From the NCBI GenBank assembly GCA_046299415.1, contig JBKBII010000011.1, forward strand, positions 1-64,000: DNA of 64,000 nucleotides. The letters are read 5' to 3'. Positions 26,897 through 35,684 of this stretch are shown here, one piece after another. Source of the stretch: JBKBII01 sp046299415. GTDB lineage: Bacteria; Pseudomonadota; Gammaproteobacteria; Ectothiorhodospirales; Ectothiorhodospiraceae. Both the position numbers and the translations under genes were made by a program. Every line of letters starts with the position of its first letter. The stretch's first letter is position 1. The notes under the pieces were generated by a model. It did no database searches. It was not told the origin of the DNA and saw only the letters and a list, made by a program, of their open reading frames with translations.

Positions 26897-27220
26897 TCAT
26901 GCGGCCGCGATGGCCTGCCCAGAGCGCGCCCACGCCATGATACCCCCTTGCAAACTCGCGACGTTTTTAAGACCCTGCTGGACCAGGAAAGCGCAAGCCT
27001 GAGCCGATCGCGCTCCGCTCTGGCAGTAGACAACCACCGGAATATCGCTGCGCAACTCGTCTAACCGCAACGGCAATGTATGCAAAGGGAAAAGCTCCGC
27101 ACCCGGGATGATCCCTCGGGCCGTTTCGCCAGCCGAACGGACATCGATCAGACGGATCGATTCGCCGCCAGCTTGGCGGGCAATCAGGTCGTCGACCGAA
27201 ATCTCTTGAAAGCCATACAT
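26897..27220 (-). CDS. Rhodanese-domain sulfurtransferase
   Basis: A single-domain rhodanese of 107 residues. The DVRSAGE segment (residues 26-32) and active-site loop YCQSGARS with catalytic Cys 66 are present, followed by the closing LQGGIMAW motif. No signal peptide, so cytoplasmic. It is expected to move sulfane sulfur to TusA. The ATG at 27220 is preferred because AGAGGT lies about 10 bases upstream and the protein then has the normal single-domain length. It is 213 bases upstream of tusA in the same direction, and tusA appears to have a separate promoter. Confidence 0.92.
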   Translation of the reverse strand: MYGFQEISVDDLIARQAGGESIRLIDVRSAGETARGIIPGAELFPLHTLPLRLDELRSDIPVVVYCQSGARSAQACAFLVQQGLKNVASLQGGIMAWARSGQAIAAA

Positions 27221-27457
27221 AGGTTTGCGACCTCTGTTCAACCTGAATGCGCCGTTAACATCGCGCGCACGGAGTGGGGCGAAATCATAGCTGAAGCGTC
27301 CGCTGGGGGAAATAACCACGGATTAATCATCAATTCATGCGCGGACCTTACCGGTCGTCGAGCGCGCCACAACTCATGCGCGAGTAAGGCCGGCGCATGA
27401 CCCGCGGCCTAATGACATAAGTGTCCCTATGCAGCCATCCAAGTTCCAGGCATCCCG

Positions 27458-27487
27458 AATTTTGCATTTTTCAAATTTTGCATTTTT
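27458..27487. repeat. Two 14-bp direct repeats, 16-bp period
   Basis: AATTTTGCATTTTT occurs at 27458-27471 and again at 27474-27487, in an unusually AT-rich patch about 240 bases upstream of the rhodanese start. Same-face spacing of about one and a half helical turns could suit a DNA-binding protein. Confidence 0.6.
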
Positions 27488-27532
27488 ATTGCGTTGGGTA
27501 CTCCCATGCGTGCTCGAGAACCCGTGACTAAC

Positions 27533-27548
27533 CCGGGATCAATCCCGG
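27533..27548. repeat. Palindrome CCGGGAT-CA-ATCCCGG
   Basis: A perfect 7-bp inverted repeat with a 2-base centre in the same spacer. It could be an operator or RNA hairpin; no T-run is present, so it is not an intrinsic terminator. Confidence 0.45.
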
Positions 27549-27880
27549 ATTTCCCCGAGGTAGACCGCTTGAACGGGTGCGGAGGATGAGATCAACCGAA
27601 ATCGCAACCGATTACCGCCGGTTTTCTCGGCGCGGTCGGCAAACTGCATGCATTGAGCGCCATCGCTCTCTCGCGGAGACAGACCTCCGATCGTAACAAC
27701 GCTTGCCCGATCACAAAATCAACTGAAATACGAGAGATCTTGAGGCGATACTCGGGTATTCGCAGCCCAATAGGCTTTGGTGATAGAGTCGCGCCGCTTT
27801 GATCAGGTACTGTGCCAGCGGCGCGATCTCAACCGCGTGTCCCTGCGCGCGAACGTCCAGGTTCATTGGAGTGCAATCAA

Positions 27881-28192
27881 ATGGAAAAAAACGACTTTAA
27901 GGTCAACGGACACTACTCGGTCACCTTGCGCGACAACAGCGGCAAGCTTCGCCCAGCCAACCTGTACGTGCACCGCATGGACGACGAGACGATGATCGCT
28001 CGTCACACATCAGGGGCTGATGTTGGGCTTCTCGTAAAGGTCAAGTACGCCGATATTCTGAAGATCGTGAAAACCCATCCGGTGCTCGATCGCAAGAAAT
28101 TCATGATCCCCGAAGCGATGCTGCTGCCGAAGCTGTGGGCCTCGCGCGATTCGATGCGGACGTACTCCTCCGCACCAGGTCTTGGCAAGTAA
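27881..28192 (+). CDS. Small basic protein of unknown function
   Basis: A 103-residue protein I do not recognise, with no signal peptide or membrane helix. It has an N-terminal strand-rich part (HYSVTLRDNSGKLRPANLYV) and a basic C-terminal half (KVKYADILKIVKTHPV, MLLPKLWASRDSM), and no cysteines. The start is supported by a GGAG about 10 bases upstream. It is transcribed divergently from the rhodanese-tusA-hdr genes across a 660-base control region, so co-regulation with sulfur oxidation is possible. Confidence 0.65.
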   Translation: MEKNDFKVNGHYSVTLRDNSGKLRPANLYVHRMDDETMIARHTSGADVGLLVKVKYADILKIVKTHPVLDRKKFMIPEAMLLPKLWASRDSMRTYSSAPGLGK

Positions 28193-29184
28193 GATCTCGG
28201 ACCCTGTTGCCGGACCCAGCCGGCCTGGGTTCGTGCCGTCTGGCGTCAATCGCTCTGGATCTGATGAGTTCAGAAGTACAGGGCGTCCTACAAGACCACC
28301 GGCGGATCACACAATACGACCATCGAGATACGTGCACTGTAAGACGAGAACCAACGCCGTCGGTCCAGTCGACGACACCAAGCGTGTCTGAGTGGCGGCC
28401 GCTGAGCGCAGCGGCACCACGCCGTTCGACGGCGTCGTTGTTTTCGACACGAACGCAAATGTCTTGGTGAAGTCGGTCAGATTGCCGATGCGGTCGATCA
28501 GCCATTAAGCGGTCGGTCGCGAACCGGCCGCAACGTCTTCCCCCTCCAGTGCTCATGCGGCTGGTTTTTTGAAACCCATCGAGATTACTCGATACGGCCC
28601 ATGCCCATCGGATCGAGGCGCTCAATCCGCGATCGCGACACATCAGATTTCATTGTAGACAGCCAGGTGGCAGCCAAACGCGGGGCCGTCCGATATGCGC
28701 CGGGTCGCCTCGCAAAAAGCCTGCGTTTTATACCGACGGATCGACGCCCGGCTGAATTCGCCGCGCCATGACCTCGAAACCGATCGCGTGATCAAGTTCG
28801 CGCCGAAAACGCAGACGATAATGACCGGCTGATAGCAGCAACGATTCCGACGTACGTCCCGGCGATGAAACTTCTACCCTCGTGCCCAGCCGAAGTCGCT
28901 TAAAACGTACAAACAACAGCCAACCGGCGTTCGTAACGCCGCGGGTATTCGTGCGAGGATGAGCGTCAGATGCCCTATCGCCTTATCACCCCCACTCTCA
29001 ATTACACCGACTCATTACTATCCAAAGGCTGATCATGCCCACGATCGCCGCCACTTCCCAACCGTTGATCGACCCAAAATCGCAACGGGTCATCGACCGT
29101 CCGCAAACAAGACGGCCTTCCTCGGCCGTTGACGCACGATCGCCATACGGGCGCGCGCGAAACGGCCCCACCCCCAGGATCCGA
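28193..29184. other. About 1 kb without a supported gene
   Basis: Both strands contain open frames here, but none has a good start site, recognisable motif or typical composition. The last part includes the leader of the M48 protease gene; a longer reading of that gene from 29035 would add 50 Arg/Pro-rich residues in front of its signal peptide and was not used. Confidence 0.45.
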
Positions 29185-30618
29185 ATGATCGCTCGACCCC
29201 GGCGCCGGATTTGCGCCTTGAGCTTGATCGTCGTCACATGTTTAGCTCTGACCGCGCTACTCACGAACGCCAGTGCTCAAAACCGCCTGCCAGATCTTGG
29301 AGGGGACCGCGCGGGGACGCTGACACCAACGGAGGAACGCGCCATCGGCGAACGACTTCTACGCGAAGTCCGGCGCGTTTTCCCGCTCATCGAAGACCCT
29401 GAACTGCAGAATTGGCTCGACAGCGTCGGTACGCGCCTCGTCAGCGCGGCACCCGGGCGAACCAGTGGCGCGACTTTTCTTATCATTGACGACGATGCTG
29501 TCAATGCCTTTGCGATGCCCGGCGGAATCATCGGTCTTCATGCAGGTTTGTTGGAACTTGCCGAGCGCGAGTCTGAAGCCGCGGGCGTCGTCGCTCACGA
29601 GCTCGCGCACGTCACTCAACGTCACATTGCTCGAATGTTCGCCCGTAGCCCCGAATGGGGCATCGCAACCGGCCTCGCAATCCTCGCTGCGGCAGTCGCC
29701 GCGTCGGTCGACCCGGCACTCGGACAGGCCGCGTTAGCCGGCGGACTTGCCGCGAGCGCTCAAACACAGATCAATTTCACACGCGCCAACGAAGCCGAGG
29801 CTGACCGTGTCGGTATCCAGATCCTTGCCGATGCCGGCTTCGACCCCGCCGGCATGGCGGACTTCTTCGATCGCATGCAGGCCTTGGATCGACTTCAATC
29901 GAGCGGTGGGCTCGAATATCTGCGCACCCACCCGCTTACCTTGCGCCGTGTCTCCGAAGCCCGATCACTGGCTGCGAACATGCCGCGCGTTACATCCCCT
30001 GAAACCGACGATTTCGCCTGGTTCAGGGCCCGGTTGGACGGATTGCGGCACGCCTCACGCTACGCCGACCGAAATGCAAACGACGACCTCGAACGCTATC
30101 GTCGAACGATTGCTCTGATGACGCTGGGACGGGGCGAGGAAGCGCGACGAATCGCCGAAACAATTGGCTCGACGCTCCCCACGTTGACACGCGAATTGCT
30201 CGTCGTGCACGTCGCATTGGCCAGCGACGAGCCTGAAGCAGCACTGATGAGGCTTGACCGCATCGCCGAGATCTACCCCGAACATCCTGCCGTACTCCAT
30301 TGGCGGGTCAAGGCGTTGAGCGCGATGGGTCGCGACACGGCTGTGTTGCGCGCCGTGGACGACGCCGTCCGACGCATCCAACCCGCTCCACTCACGCTGC
30401 TGCGCGAAAAGGCACTGGCTGCCGATCGCCTGGATCAGCGCAGCCTCGCAGCCGAGACGATGGGACGATTCTTTTTTGAACAGGGCCGGTATCGCGACGC
30501 GATCGAGCAATTCGAATCGGCGTTGGCCGCATCCGATGCGCAAGTCACCGATATTGAACGGATCGAAGCTCGTCGACAACGCGCGGCCGATGCAATCAAC
30601 GATCTCCGTCGCCGTTGA
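29185..30618 (+). CDS. Periplasmic M48 metalloprotease with TPR-like tail (BepA-like)
   Basis: A 477-residue exported zinc protease resembling BepA (YfgC). A signal peptide (residues 1-32, ending TNASA|Q) is followed by the M48 domain: FAMPGGIIGLHAGLL, HExxH in VVAHELAHVTQRH, and the third ligand region NEAEADRVG. The C-terminal ~180 residues are helical with TPR-like repeats (YPEHPAVLHW, EQGRYRDAIEQFESAL). BepA-type proteins process or degrade stalled LptD and other barrel proteins in the outer membrane. The start at 29185 is chosen because it places the signal peptide at the N-terminus. Confidence 0.88.
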   Translation: MIARPRRRICALSLIVVTCLALTALLTNASAQNRLPDLGGDRAGTLTPTEERAIGERLLREVRRVFPLIEDPELQNWLDSVGTRLVSAAPGRTSGATFLIIDDDAVNAFAMPGGIIGLHAGLLELAERESEAAGVVAHELAHVTQRHIARMFARSPEWGIATGLAILAAAVAASVDPALGQAALAGGLAASAQTQINFTRANEAEADRVGIQILADAGFDPAGMADFFDRMQALDRLQSSGGLEYLRTHPLTLRRVSEARSLAANMPRVTSPETDDFAWFRARLDGLRHASRYADRNANDDLERYRRTIALMTLGRGEEARRIAETIGSTLPTLTRELLVVHVALASDEPEAALMRLDRIAEIYPEHPAVLHWRVKALSAMGRDTAVLRAVDDAVRRIQPAPLTLLREKALAADRLDQRSLAAETMGRFFFEQGRYRDAIEQFESALAASDAQVTDIERIEARRQRAADAINDLRRR

Positions 30619-31145
30619 TCGTGAGCCTGTCTCGAGGCGTCGATCACCGCCACACGGTTAAGCGTCGCTCTTTACTGCCGAAATCGGGTTTGCCGCTTGA
30701 CACCGCGACACACTGCGATCATTTCGAGCGACCCTTCAACGCCTCGACCGGCGTCTCGAATCGCTCGATCCAAAAGACCGTGCTCATCGCCGAATACGCA
30801 CAGCGAACGGAAGCTCACGCGTGCCACCGCGACACGACTGCGCACCGGCCCGTTGCAGCTCATTACCGATCCCGCGTACGCGCAAGAACATATCGATCGC
30901 TTGACGGCTGTGCTGCAACTCGTCAAGTCGACCCGACAGGCTGATCAATGTCTGAGCGATGGTCTCACAACCGGAAGGAATGCCAGAACGGATTGATTCG
31001 TCCTGTCGGAATAACCCGTAGTACAAACACTTCGGCCAACTGCTTGAAAATCTCCACGGCGGTCGGCTTTGATGTGCAGCGTTTTCACCCGCACCCAGTA
31101 CGGGTGAGTTCAACACACGACAATCCTTATGACCCAGGAGCCGAC
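30619..31145. other. Intergenic spacer upstream of soxB
   Basis: About 530 bases with no supported gene on either strand. It probably holds the soxB promoter; no clear promoter hexamers were recognised. Confidence 0.45.
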
Positions 31146-32948
31146 ATGCATCTCAACCGTCGAGAGTTTATTCAAATCCTTGCTGCAGCATCCGCAGCCG
31201 GCTTCCCACTGGCTGGATTGGCGGGCGGCCACAGTCGCGGCAACGGTGCGCCGTCGGACCCCTACGATATTGATCAGCACGGCAACGTATCGTTGTTGCA
31301 CTACACCGATTGCCACGGCCAACTCTTGCCGGTTTATTTTCGTGAACCGAACGTCAACCTTGGCATCGGAGAAATGCGCAATCGCCCGCCACACATCGTC
31401 GGTGAGCACCTACTGAGCCACTACGGTATTCCAGCAGACACGCTGCATGCCCATGCGTACACCTACCTCAACTTCATACAGGATGCCGAGCGCTATGGCC
31501 GCGTCGGTGGATTCCCAGCGCTCGCCACCCTGATCAAGAAGATGCGCGCCTCACGCCCAAATGCCCTCCTGCTCGACGGAGGTGACACTTGGGGAGGCGG
31601 CACCGGTACCGGCGTGTGGACCAACGCACAGGACATGATCGACGCGCAAAAAATTCTCGGCGTCGACGTCATGACCGGGCACTGGGAATTCACTTACGGC
31701 GCCGAACGACTCAGTGAGGTCGTCAACGGCGATTACGCAGATGCCGGCATCGACTTCGTCGCACAAAACGTTGTCGACGCCGACTGGGGCGACCTCATCT
31801 TCAAGCCTTACACCGTCCGGGAGATCAATGGCGTCAATGTGGCCGTCATCGGTCAAGCCTTTCCCTACACGCCGATCGCCAACCCTCGCTTCATGGTTCC
31901 GGATTGGTCGTTTGGCATTCGTCCCGATGACATGCAGCGCCAAGTCAACGCGGCACGCGGCGAAGGCGCCGAGATCGTCATCGTGCTCTCGCACAACGGC
32001 ATGGACGTCGACATCAAGATGGCGGGACTCGTCGATGGCATCGACGCGATCATGGGCGGGCATACCCATGACGCCGTGCCCCAGCCCCTGCCGGTCAAGA
32101 CGCCAAACGGCGGGACCTGCCTCGTCACCAACGCCGGCTCAAACGCGAAGTTCCTCGGTGTTCTCGACTTCGACTTCCGCGACGGCAAGGTTCAGAGCTG
32201 GAAATATCATCTGCTACCGGTCTTTGCCGACTTGCTCGAAGCCGACGACGAAATGCAGACCTACATCCACGACATGCGCCGCCGAGAGGTCACCTTCAAC
32301 GGCGAAACCTTCGTCATGGAAGATAAACTGAAAGAAGAGCTTGCGGTCACCGACGATCTTCTCTACCGACGGGGCAACTTCAACGGCACATTCGATCAGC
32401 TCATCTGCGATGCCATCATCGAACAAGCCGATGCCGAGATCTCGTTCTCCCCGGGTTTCCGCTGGGGCACGACCGTTCTTCCGGGCATGCCGATCACGTT
32501 TGAACATGTGATGGACCAAACCGGGCTGACGTACCCGGCGATGACGCGCAACACCATGACCGGCGAACAAATCAAGAACATCCTCGAAGACGTCGCGGAC
32601 AATCTGTTCCATAAGGACCCGTTCTTCCAGCAGGGCGGAGACATGGTGCGCGTCGGTGGCCTGAAGTACGCCATCGATCCCAACGCCAATATCGGCTCCC
32701 GTATCTCCGAGCTGGAGCTGGGCGGTCGGCCGCTCGACCCATCGAAAAACTATGTCGTCGGTGGTTGGGCCAGCGTGCAGGAAGAGGTTCCGGGCAACAC
32801 CGGGAAGATGATCTGGGACGCTGTCGCGGATCATCTGCGGGATAAGAAAACGTATCGCGTCCCGGAACTCAACGAACCGAAAGTCAAGAACATCGGCGAC
32901 GATAACCAAGGCTTCGTTGCCACTCGCCCCGAATTTTTCCGGGGCTGA
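31146..32948 (+). CDS. soxB: Thiosulfohydrolase SoxB
   Basis: A 600-residue SoxB, the periplasmic dimanganese enzyme that hydrolyses the terminal sulfone of SoxY-bound thiosulfate. A twin-arginine signal is visible (NRREFIQ, residues 4-10, then a hydrophobic Ala-rich stretch), as expected for Tat export. The metallophosphoesterase part has HYTDCHGQLLPVYFREP, LLDGGDTWGGGTGT, and LSHNGMDVD and GGHTHDAVP ligand motifs; the C-terminal 5'-nucleotidase-type domain follows. AGGAG stands five bases before the ATG. No soxXA, soxYZ or soxCD is adjacent, so the gene stands alone here. An intrinsic terminator follows. Confidence 0.95.
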   Translation: MHLNRREFIQILAAASAAGFPLAGLAGGHSRGNGAPSDPYDIDQHGNVSLLHYTDCHGQLLPVYFREPNVNLGIGEMRNRPPHIVGEHLLSHYGIPADTLHAHAYTYLNFIQDAERYGRVGGFPALATLIKKMRASRPNALLLDGGDTWGGGTGTGVWTNAQDMIDAQKILGVDVMTGHWEFTYGAERLSEVVNGDYADAGIDFVAQNVVDADWGDLIFKPYTVREINGVNVAVIGQAFPYTPIANPRFMVPDWSFGIRPDDMQRQVNAARGEGAEIVIVLSHNGMDVDIKMAGLVDGIDAIMGGHTHDAVPQPLPVKTPNGGTCLVTNAGSNAKFLGVLDFDFRDGKVQSWKYHLLPVFADLLEADDEMQTYIHDMRRREVTFNGETFVMEDKLKEELAVTDDLLYRRGNFNGTFDQLICDAIIEQADAEISFSPGFRWGTTVLPGMPITFEHVMDQTGLTYPAMTRNTMTGEQIKNILEDVADNLFHKDPFFQQGGDMVRVGGLKYAIDPNANIGSRISELELGGRPLDPSKNYVVGGWASVQEEVPGNTGKMIWDAVADHLRDKKTYRVPELNEPKVKNIGDDNQGFVATRPEFFRG

Positions 32949-33075
32949 TCGAAACCCGACCCGGTGGCACGATGAACCCGCGGTAACACGGAACCACCGG
33001 GGCGTTCGTCTTCAAGGTTTTGCGTCGACTCGGCGAATTCGATGTCGTCGTCGGTGCCACCTTGGTTTCAACTCA

Positions 33076-33105
33076 GGGGTGTCGCACATGCGGCACCCCT
33101 TTTTT
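33076..33105 (+). terminator. Intrinsic terminator after soxB
   Basis: Hairpin GGGGTGTCGC-ACAT-GCGGCACCCC (one mismatch) followed by five to six T, about 130 bases past the soxB stop. Confidence 0.8.
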
Positions 33106-33281
33106 AATGGCGGCTTGACCGAAGCGCCTGTCAAAACCCTCAGCGCACTGGATCCAGGCGCATACATCGCATCGCGGGCGAGTCACCACGACCTCATCCG
33201 ATACGGTGTTGATACAACGCAGATGCTCGATCCCATTGGAAACGCATTTGCTGTACGCAACGCATCGAACACGGTCATTCT

Positions 33282-34022
33282 TTATTGGTTGATCCAGCGC
33301 CCTTGGGCATCCCGACACGCGGTGCCGGTCACCGTCTCCCACCGCCCGTCGATTTCGGCGCGCATCTGATACTCACGACAATCCGCGCCGCCCGAGCGAA
33401 AAGTGTTTACCGGTGTCGCCTGATACTGTTGACCCGTGTTGGGGTTGCGCCAAGCCGTCGTGCGGTTGTCTGGCTGACTCTCGAGGGTCGAGAACAAACG
33501 CTGGCGATCGGTCGCATCCAAGCTGCGACCCATCGCCCCACCCAACCCCCCCCCCAAGAACGGGCCGCCGCTGATCGCCCCGGGCCAGCCCGGGGCCCCC
33601 CNNNNNNNNNNGTGTGTGTCCCTCTGGGGGCTGAAAACCCCTGGGTGGCGTTGGGTCCAACCTTGGCGCCCCCCCCCCGCCCCACCGATCGCCGCCCCAA
33701 TGATCGTGCCGCCGATGATCGCCGCGGTCCTGCCGGTGCCCCCACCAATCTGCGTCCCAGCGAGCCCCCCAAGGACGCCGCCGAGCACTGTTCCCGTTTG
33801 TTCATTGGTAGGCCCCACGGCGCAGGCAGACAAGCCCAACGCTGCTGTAGCGACAACTGCAATCATCAAGCTCTGTTTACCCAGCCTGCTCCATCGCACA
33901 GGCGCACTCCCACGCCGCTGTGACCGGCGGACATCATGCGAACGAAGACCAACGCCACCAACAGGCCTACCGCGACGATGTGAAAACACCGTCAGCGCCT
34001 TTAAATACTGATTCGATTTCAT
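33282..34022 (-). CDS. Glycine-zipper surface lipoprotein (17-kDa antigen-like), broken by assembly gap
   Basis: An outer-membrane lipoprotein of the Rickettsia 17-kDa antigen/RT0821-like type. A hydrophobic signal ends in a lipobox LSAC (Cys about residue 67), followed by glycine-zipper repeats (GGVLGGLAGTQIGGGTG, IIGAAIGGAGGG) and, after a run of 10 N, a C-terminal domain with CREYQMRAEIDGRWETV and GTACRDAQGRW, typical of the family. The start at 34022 has GGAGGAGG about 7 bases upstream. It gives an unusually long pre-signal region of about 50 residues, so an internal Met at residue 53 is a possible alternative. Sequence bordering the N run looks unreliable, so the middle of the protein should not be trusted. 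Confidence 0.75.
   Translation of the reverse strand: MKSNQYLKALTVFSHRRGRPVGGVGLRSHDVRRSQRRGSAPVRWSRLGKQSLMIAVVATAALGLSACAVGPTNEQTGTVLGGVLGGLAGTQIGGGTGRTAAIIGGTIIGAAIGGAGGGRQGWTQRHPGVFSPQRDTHXXXXGAPGWPGAISGGPFLGGGLGGAMGRSLDATDRQRLFSTLESQPDNRTTAWRNPNTGQQYQATPVNTFRSGGADCREYQMRAEIDGRWETVTGTACRDAQGRWINQ
33602..33611. other. Assembly gap (10 N)
   Basis: Ten undetermined bases inside the glycine-zipper lipoprotein gene. Flanks contain long C runs (33661-33690 region) and a GT repeat, suggesting poor read quality in a GC-rich repeat; the true gap length is unknown. Confidence 0.98.
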
Positions 34023-34304
34023 GTTCTTGCCTCCTCCAACAACCCGTGCGCGGGTTGGACCAATACGGCGAATACAGCGTGACCGAGCAGCACTGAATCG
34101 GCTGTGAAGGACGGGGGATGCGCGGTTCGAAGCGCACGATTTCGATAAAAAACTTGCCGTGTCAGTAGACAACCGAGCGCCTTGATCTCCATCACTGGAT
34201 CGCACACACCCTGACCAAAAACAGGCTACGCGCAGGCCGTCTTACCGCATCGCGGTCCCGCACACTCGCCGTGACCGCTTTCGCTGAACCTTATTCGCGC
34301 CGAG

Positions 34305-35291
34305 TCACGCGCGCGCGTAGCCAAGAAGATCGATCAATGTAGACCACTGCTCGATCTGCGCCAGCGACGCATCGACACCTACGACACAACGAATACGCGG
34401 AGGATCGAGAGAGCTCGGCAAATCGTCGTGATCAACACACTGAGCGGAGCCGCATAAATCAATAATGGCTGCAAACCATTCGCGCCACGCCATCAGATTC
34501 TGCGGCCGATTGATAAAGCGCACGATCAAGATCAAGGACGCAGCGTCTACACCGCTGCGATTCCACAAACCCCAAGAATCCGTGCGCTCATCGATCCACC
34601 ACAAAAGACCCGATGACGCACCGCTGCCCCCGTCATTCGCAAGTGCCTCAGACATCTGGGCGACTAACTCACCGCGATCAACGCGATCGTCCGGCCCTTT
34701 GCCGATCTTTCGCAAACAGCGATCCGTGTCCTCGTTGTTGCGATGATCGTCCGCGACTCGCAGACCACCGGAGGGCGCTAACGACCACGCCAACCCCGGC
34801 CCGGTCAGCCGTATCACACAGCGAGGTTTTTTCGCGTCTTGTTGCAGGCTTTCGACCAAAAACGGCTCCCCGGGCGACCATGCGCCAGAGGCCTGATTGG
34901 CGGGATCAACGCGCCAAAACGCTGACTCTTCGTATTCGCCATGCATCGGCGCCGCCGGAGTCGGCACGGCAGATGCTGGCACGCCGAGTCCAGCGATGAC
35001 ACCACGCTCCCACGCAGCGCGGGCGTCGATTGACTTATCGCCAGACTCACCCGACTCCTGGGCCATTGAGCTTTCCATCGGCGCCGGCGACGACGAATCA
35101 GCGCTCACAGGCTCGGCCGGCAAAAACCAGAGCCCGAGCCGTTGACCTGCTAGCCATTCACGGCGCCAATCGAGCGGCAGATCGTCAGGCCAATCGCGCC
35201 ACCACCGCGGACGAGCCGGCGGACTGGCGTGAGGCGAAACTGCAACGGGCCACAACAGACGCCACTCAAACACCACAGACACTCGCTCCAC
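34305..35291 (-). CDS. Protein of unknown function
   Basis: A 328-residue protein I do not recognise. It begins at a GTG with AGAGGA eight bases upstream. It has a Trp-rich N-terminus (WWRDWPDDLPLDWRREWLAGQRLGLWF), a disordered Ser/Pro/Ala middle (about residues 63-115) and a mixed alpha/beta C-terminal half containing LLWWIDERTDSWGLWNRSG and LILIVRFINRPQNLMAW. No signal peptide and no clear membrane helix. It stands alone between the lipoprotein gene and a plus-strand oxidoreductase. Confidence 0.65.
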   Translation of the reverse strand: MERVSVVFEWRLLWPVAVSPHASPPARPRWWRDWPDDLPLDWRREWLAGQRLGLWFLPAEPVSADSSSPAPMESSMAQESGESGDKSIDARAAWERGVIAGLGVPASAVPTPAAPMHGEYEESAFWRVDPANQASGAWSPGEPFLVESLQQDAKKPRCVIRLTGPGLAWSLAPSGGLRVADDHRNNEDTDRCLRKIGKGPDDRVDRGELVAQMSEALANDGGSGASSGLLWWIDERTDSWGLWNRSGVDAASLILIVRFINRPQNLMAWREWFAAIIDLCGSAQCVDHDDLPSSLDPPRIRCVVGVDASLAQIEQWSTLIDLLGYARA

Positions 35292-35684
35292 CTCAAATTC
35301 CTCTCGTGGGTCACATCAGCAGTCGAATCCAAACAATCCGAAAACACTCGCGAATAGCGAGACCCGCGCGAAGCGATTTCGCGATCATCGACCCGATGAA
35401 TCGACCGATTCGCTGAACGATCCCTCATTGCGGCCTTGCAGGATGGGAATCGGGCACCAAGACCCGCACAGACCGGGGGAACACGGCGCCGCTGTCTCCA
35501 TGATTGATAGACTCGCGGCACCGGTCGTGTACTCCAGTCGAGCGAATCATGAGTCAACAGAACCCCTAGACGGAAACCTCTACTCCGTATCGATCCCGCC
35601 TCTTGCATCGCGTTCGGCATCGCACACTGCCGATCACCGCGCACATGCCGATCGCCGGCACTCACCATCAGCAGGAACCCATCC
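35292..35684. other. Divergent intergenic spacer
   Basis: About 390 bases between the unknown minus-strand gene and the luciferase-family gene; no gene or clear promoter was identified. Confidence 0.45.

Larger units (their letters stand above)
27221..27880. other. Divergent regulatory spacer with AT-rich direct repeats
   Basis: About 660 bases between the rhodanese gene (minus) and a small plus-strand gene. No gene is supported. It contains an AT-rich 14-bp direct repeat at 27458-27487 and a compact palindrome at 27533-27548, probable control sequences for one or both flanking genes. Confidence 0.5.

Noticed and set aside
28728..28982. Minus-strand frame with some protein-like composition (RFRRELDHAIGFEV)
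   Set aside because: It has no ATG or GTG start with a ribosome binding site; only a TTG or an internal ATG near the end is available.
28998..29264. Minus-strand frame overlapping the M48 protease start
   Set aside because: It is antisense to a signal peptide-bearing gene and lacks any motif.
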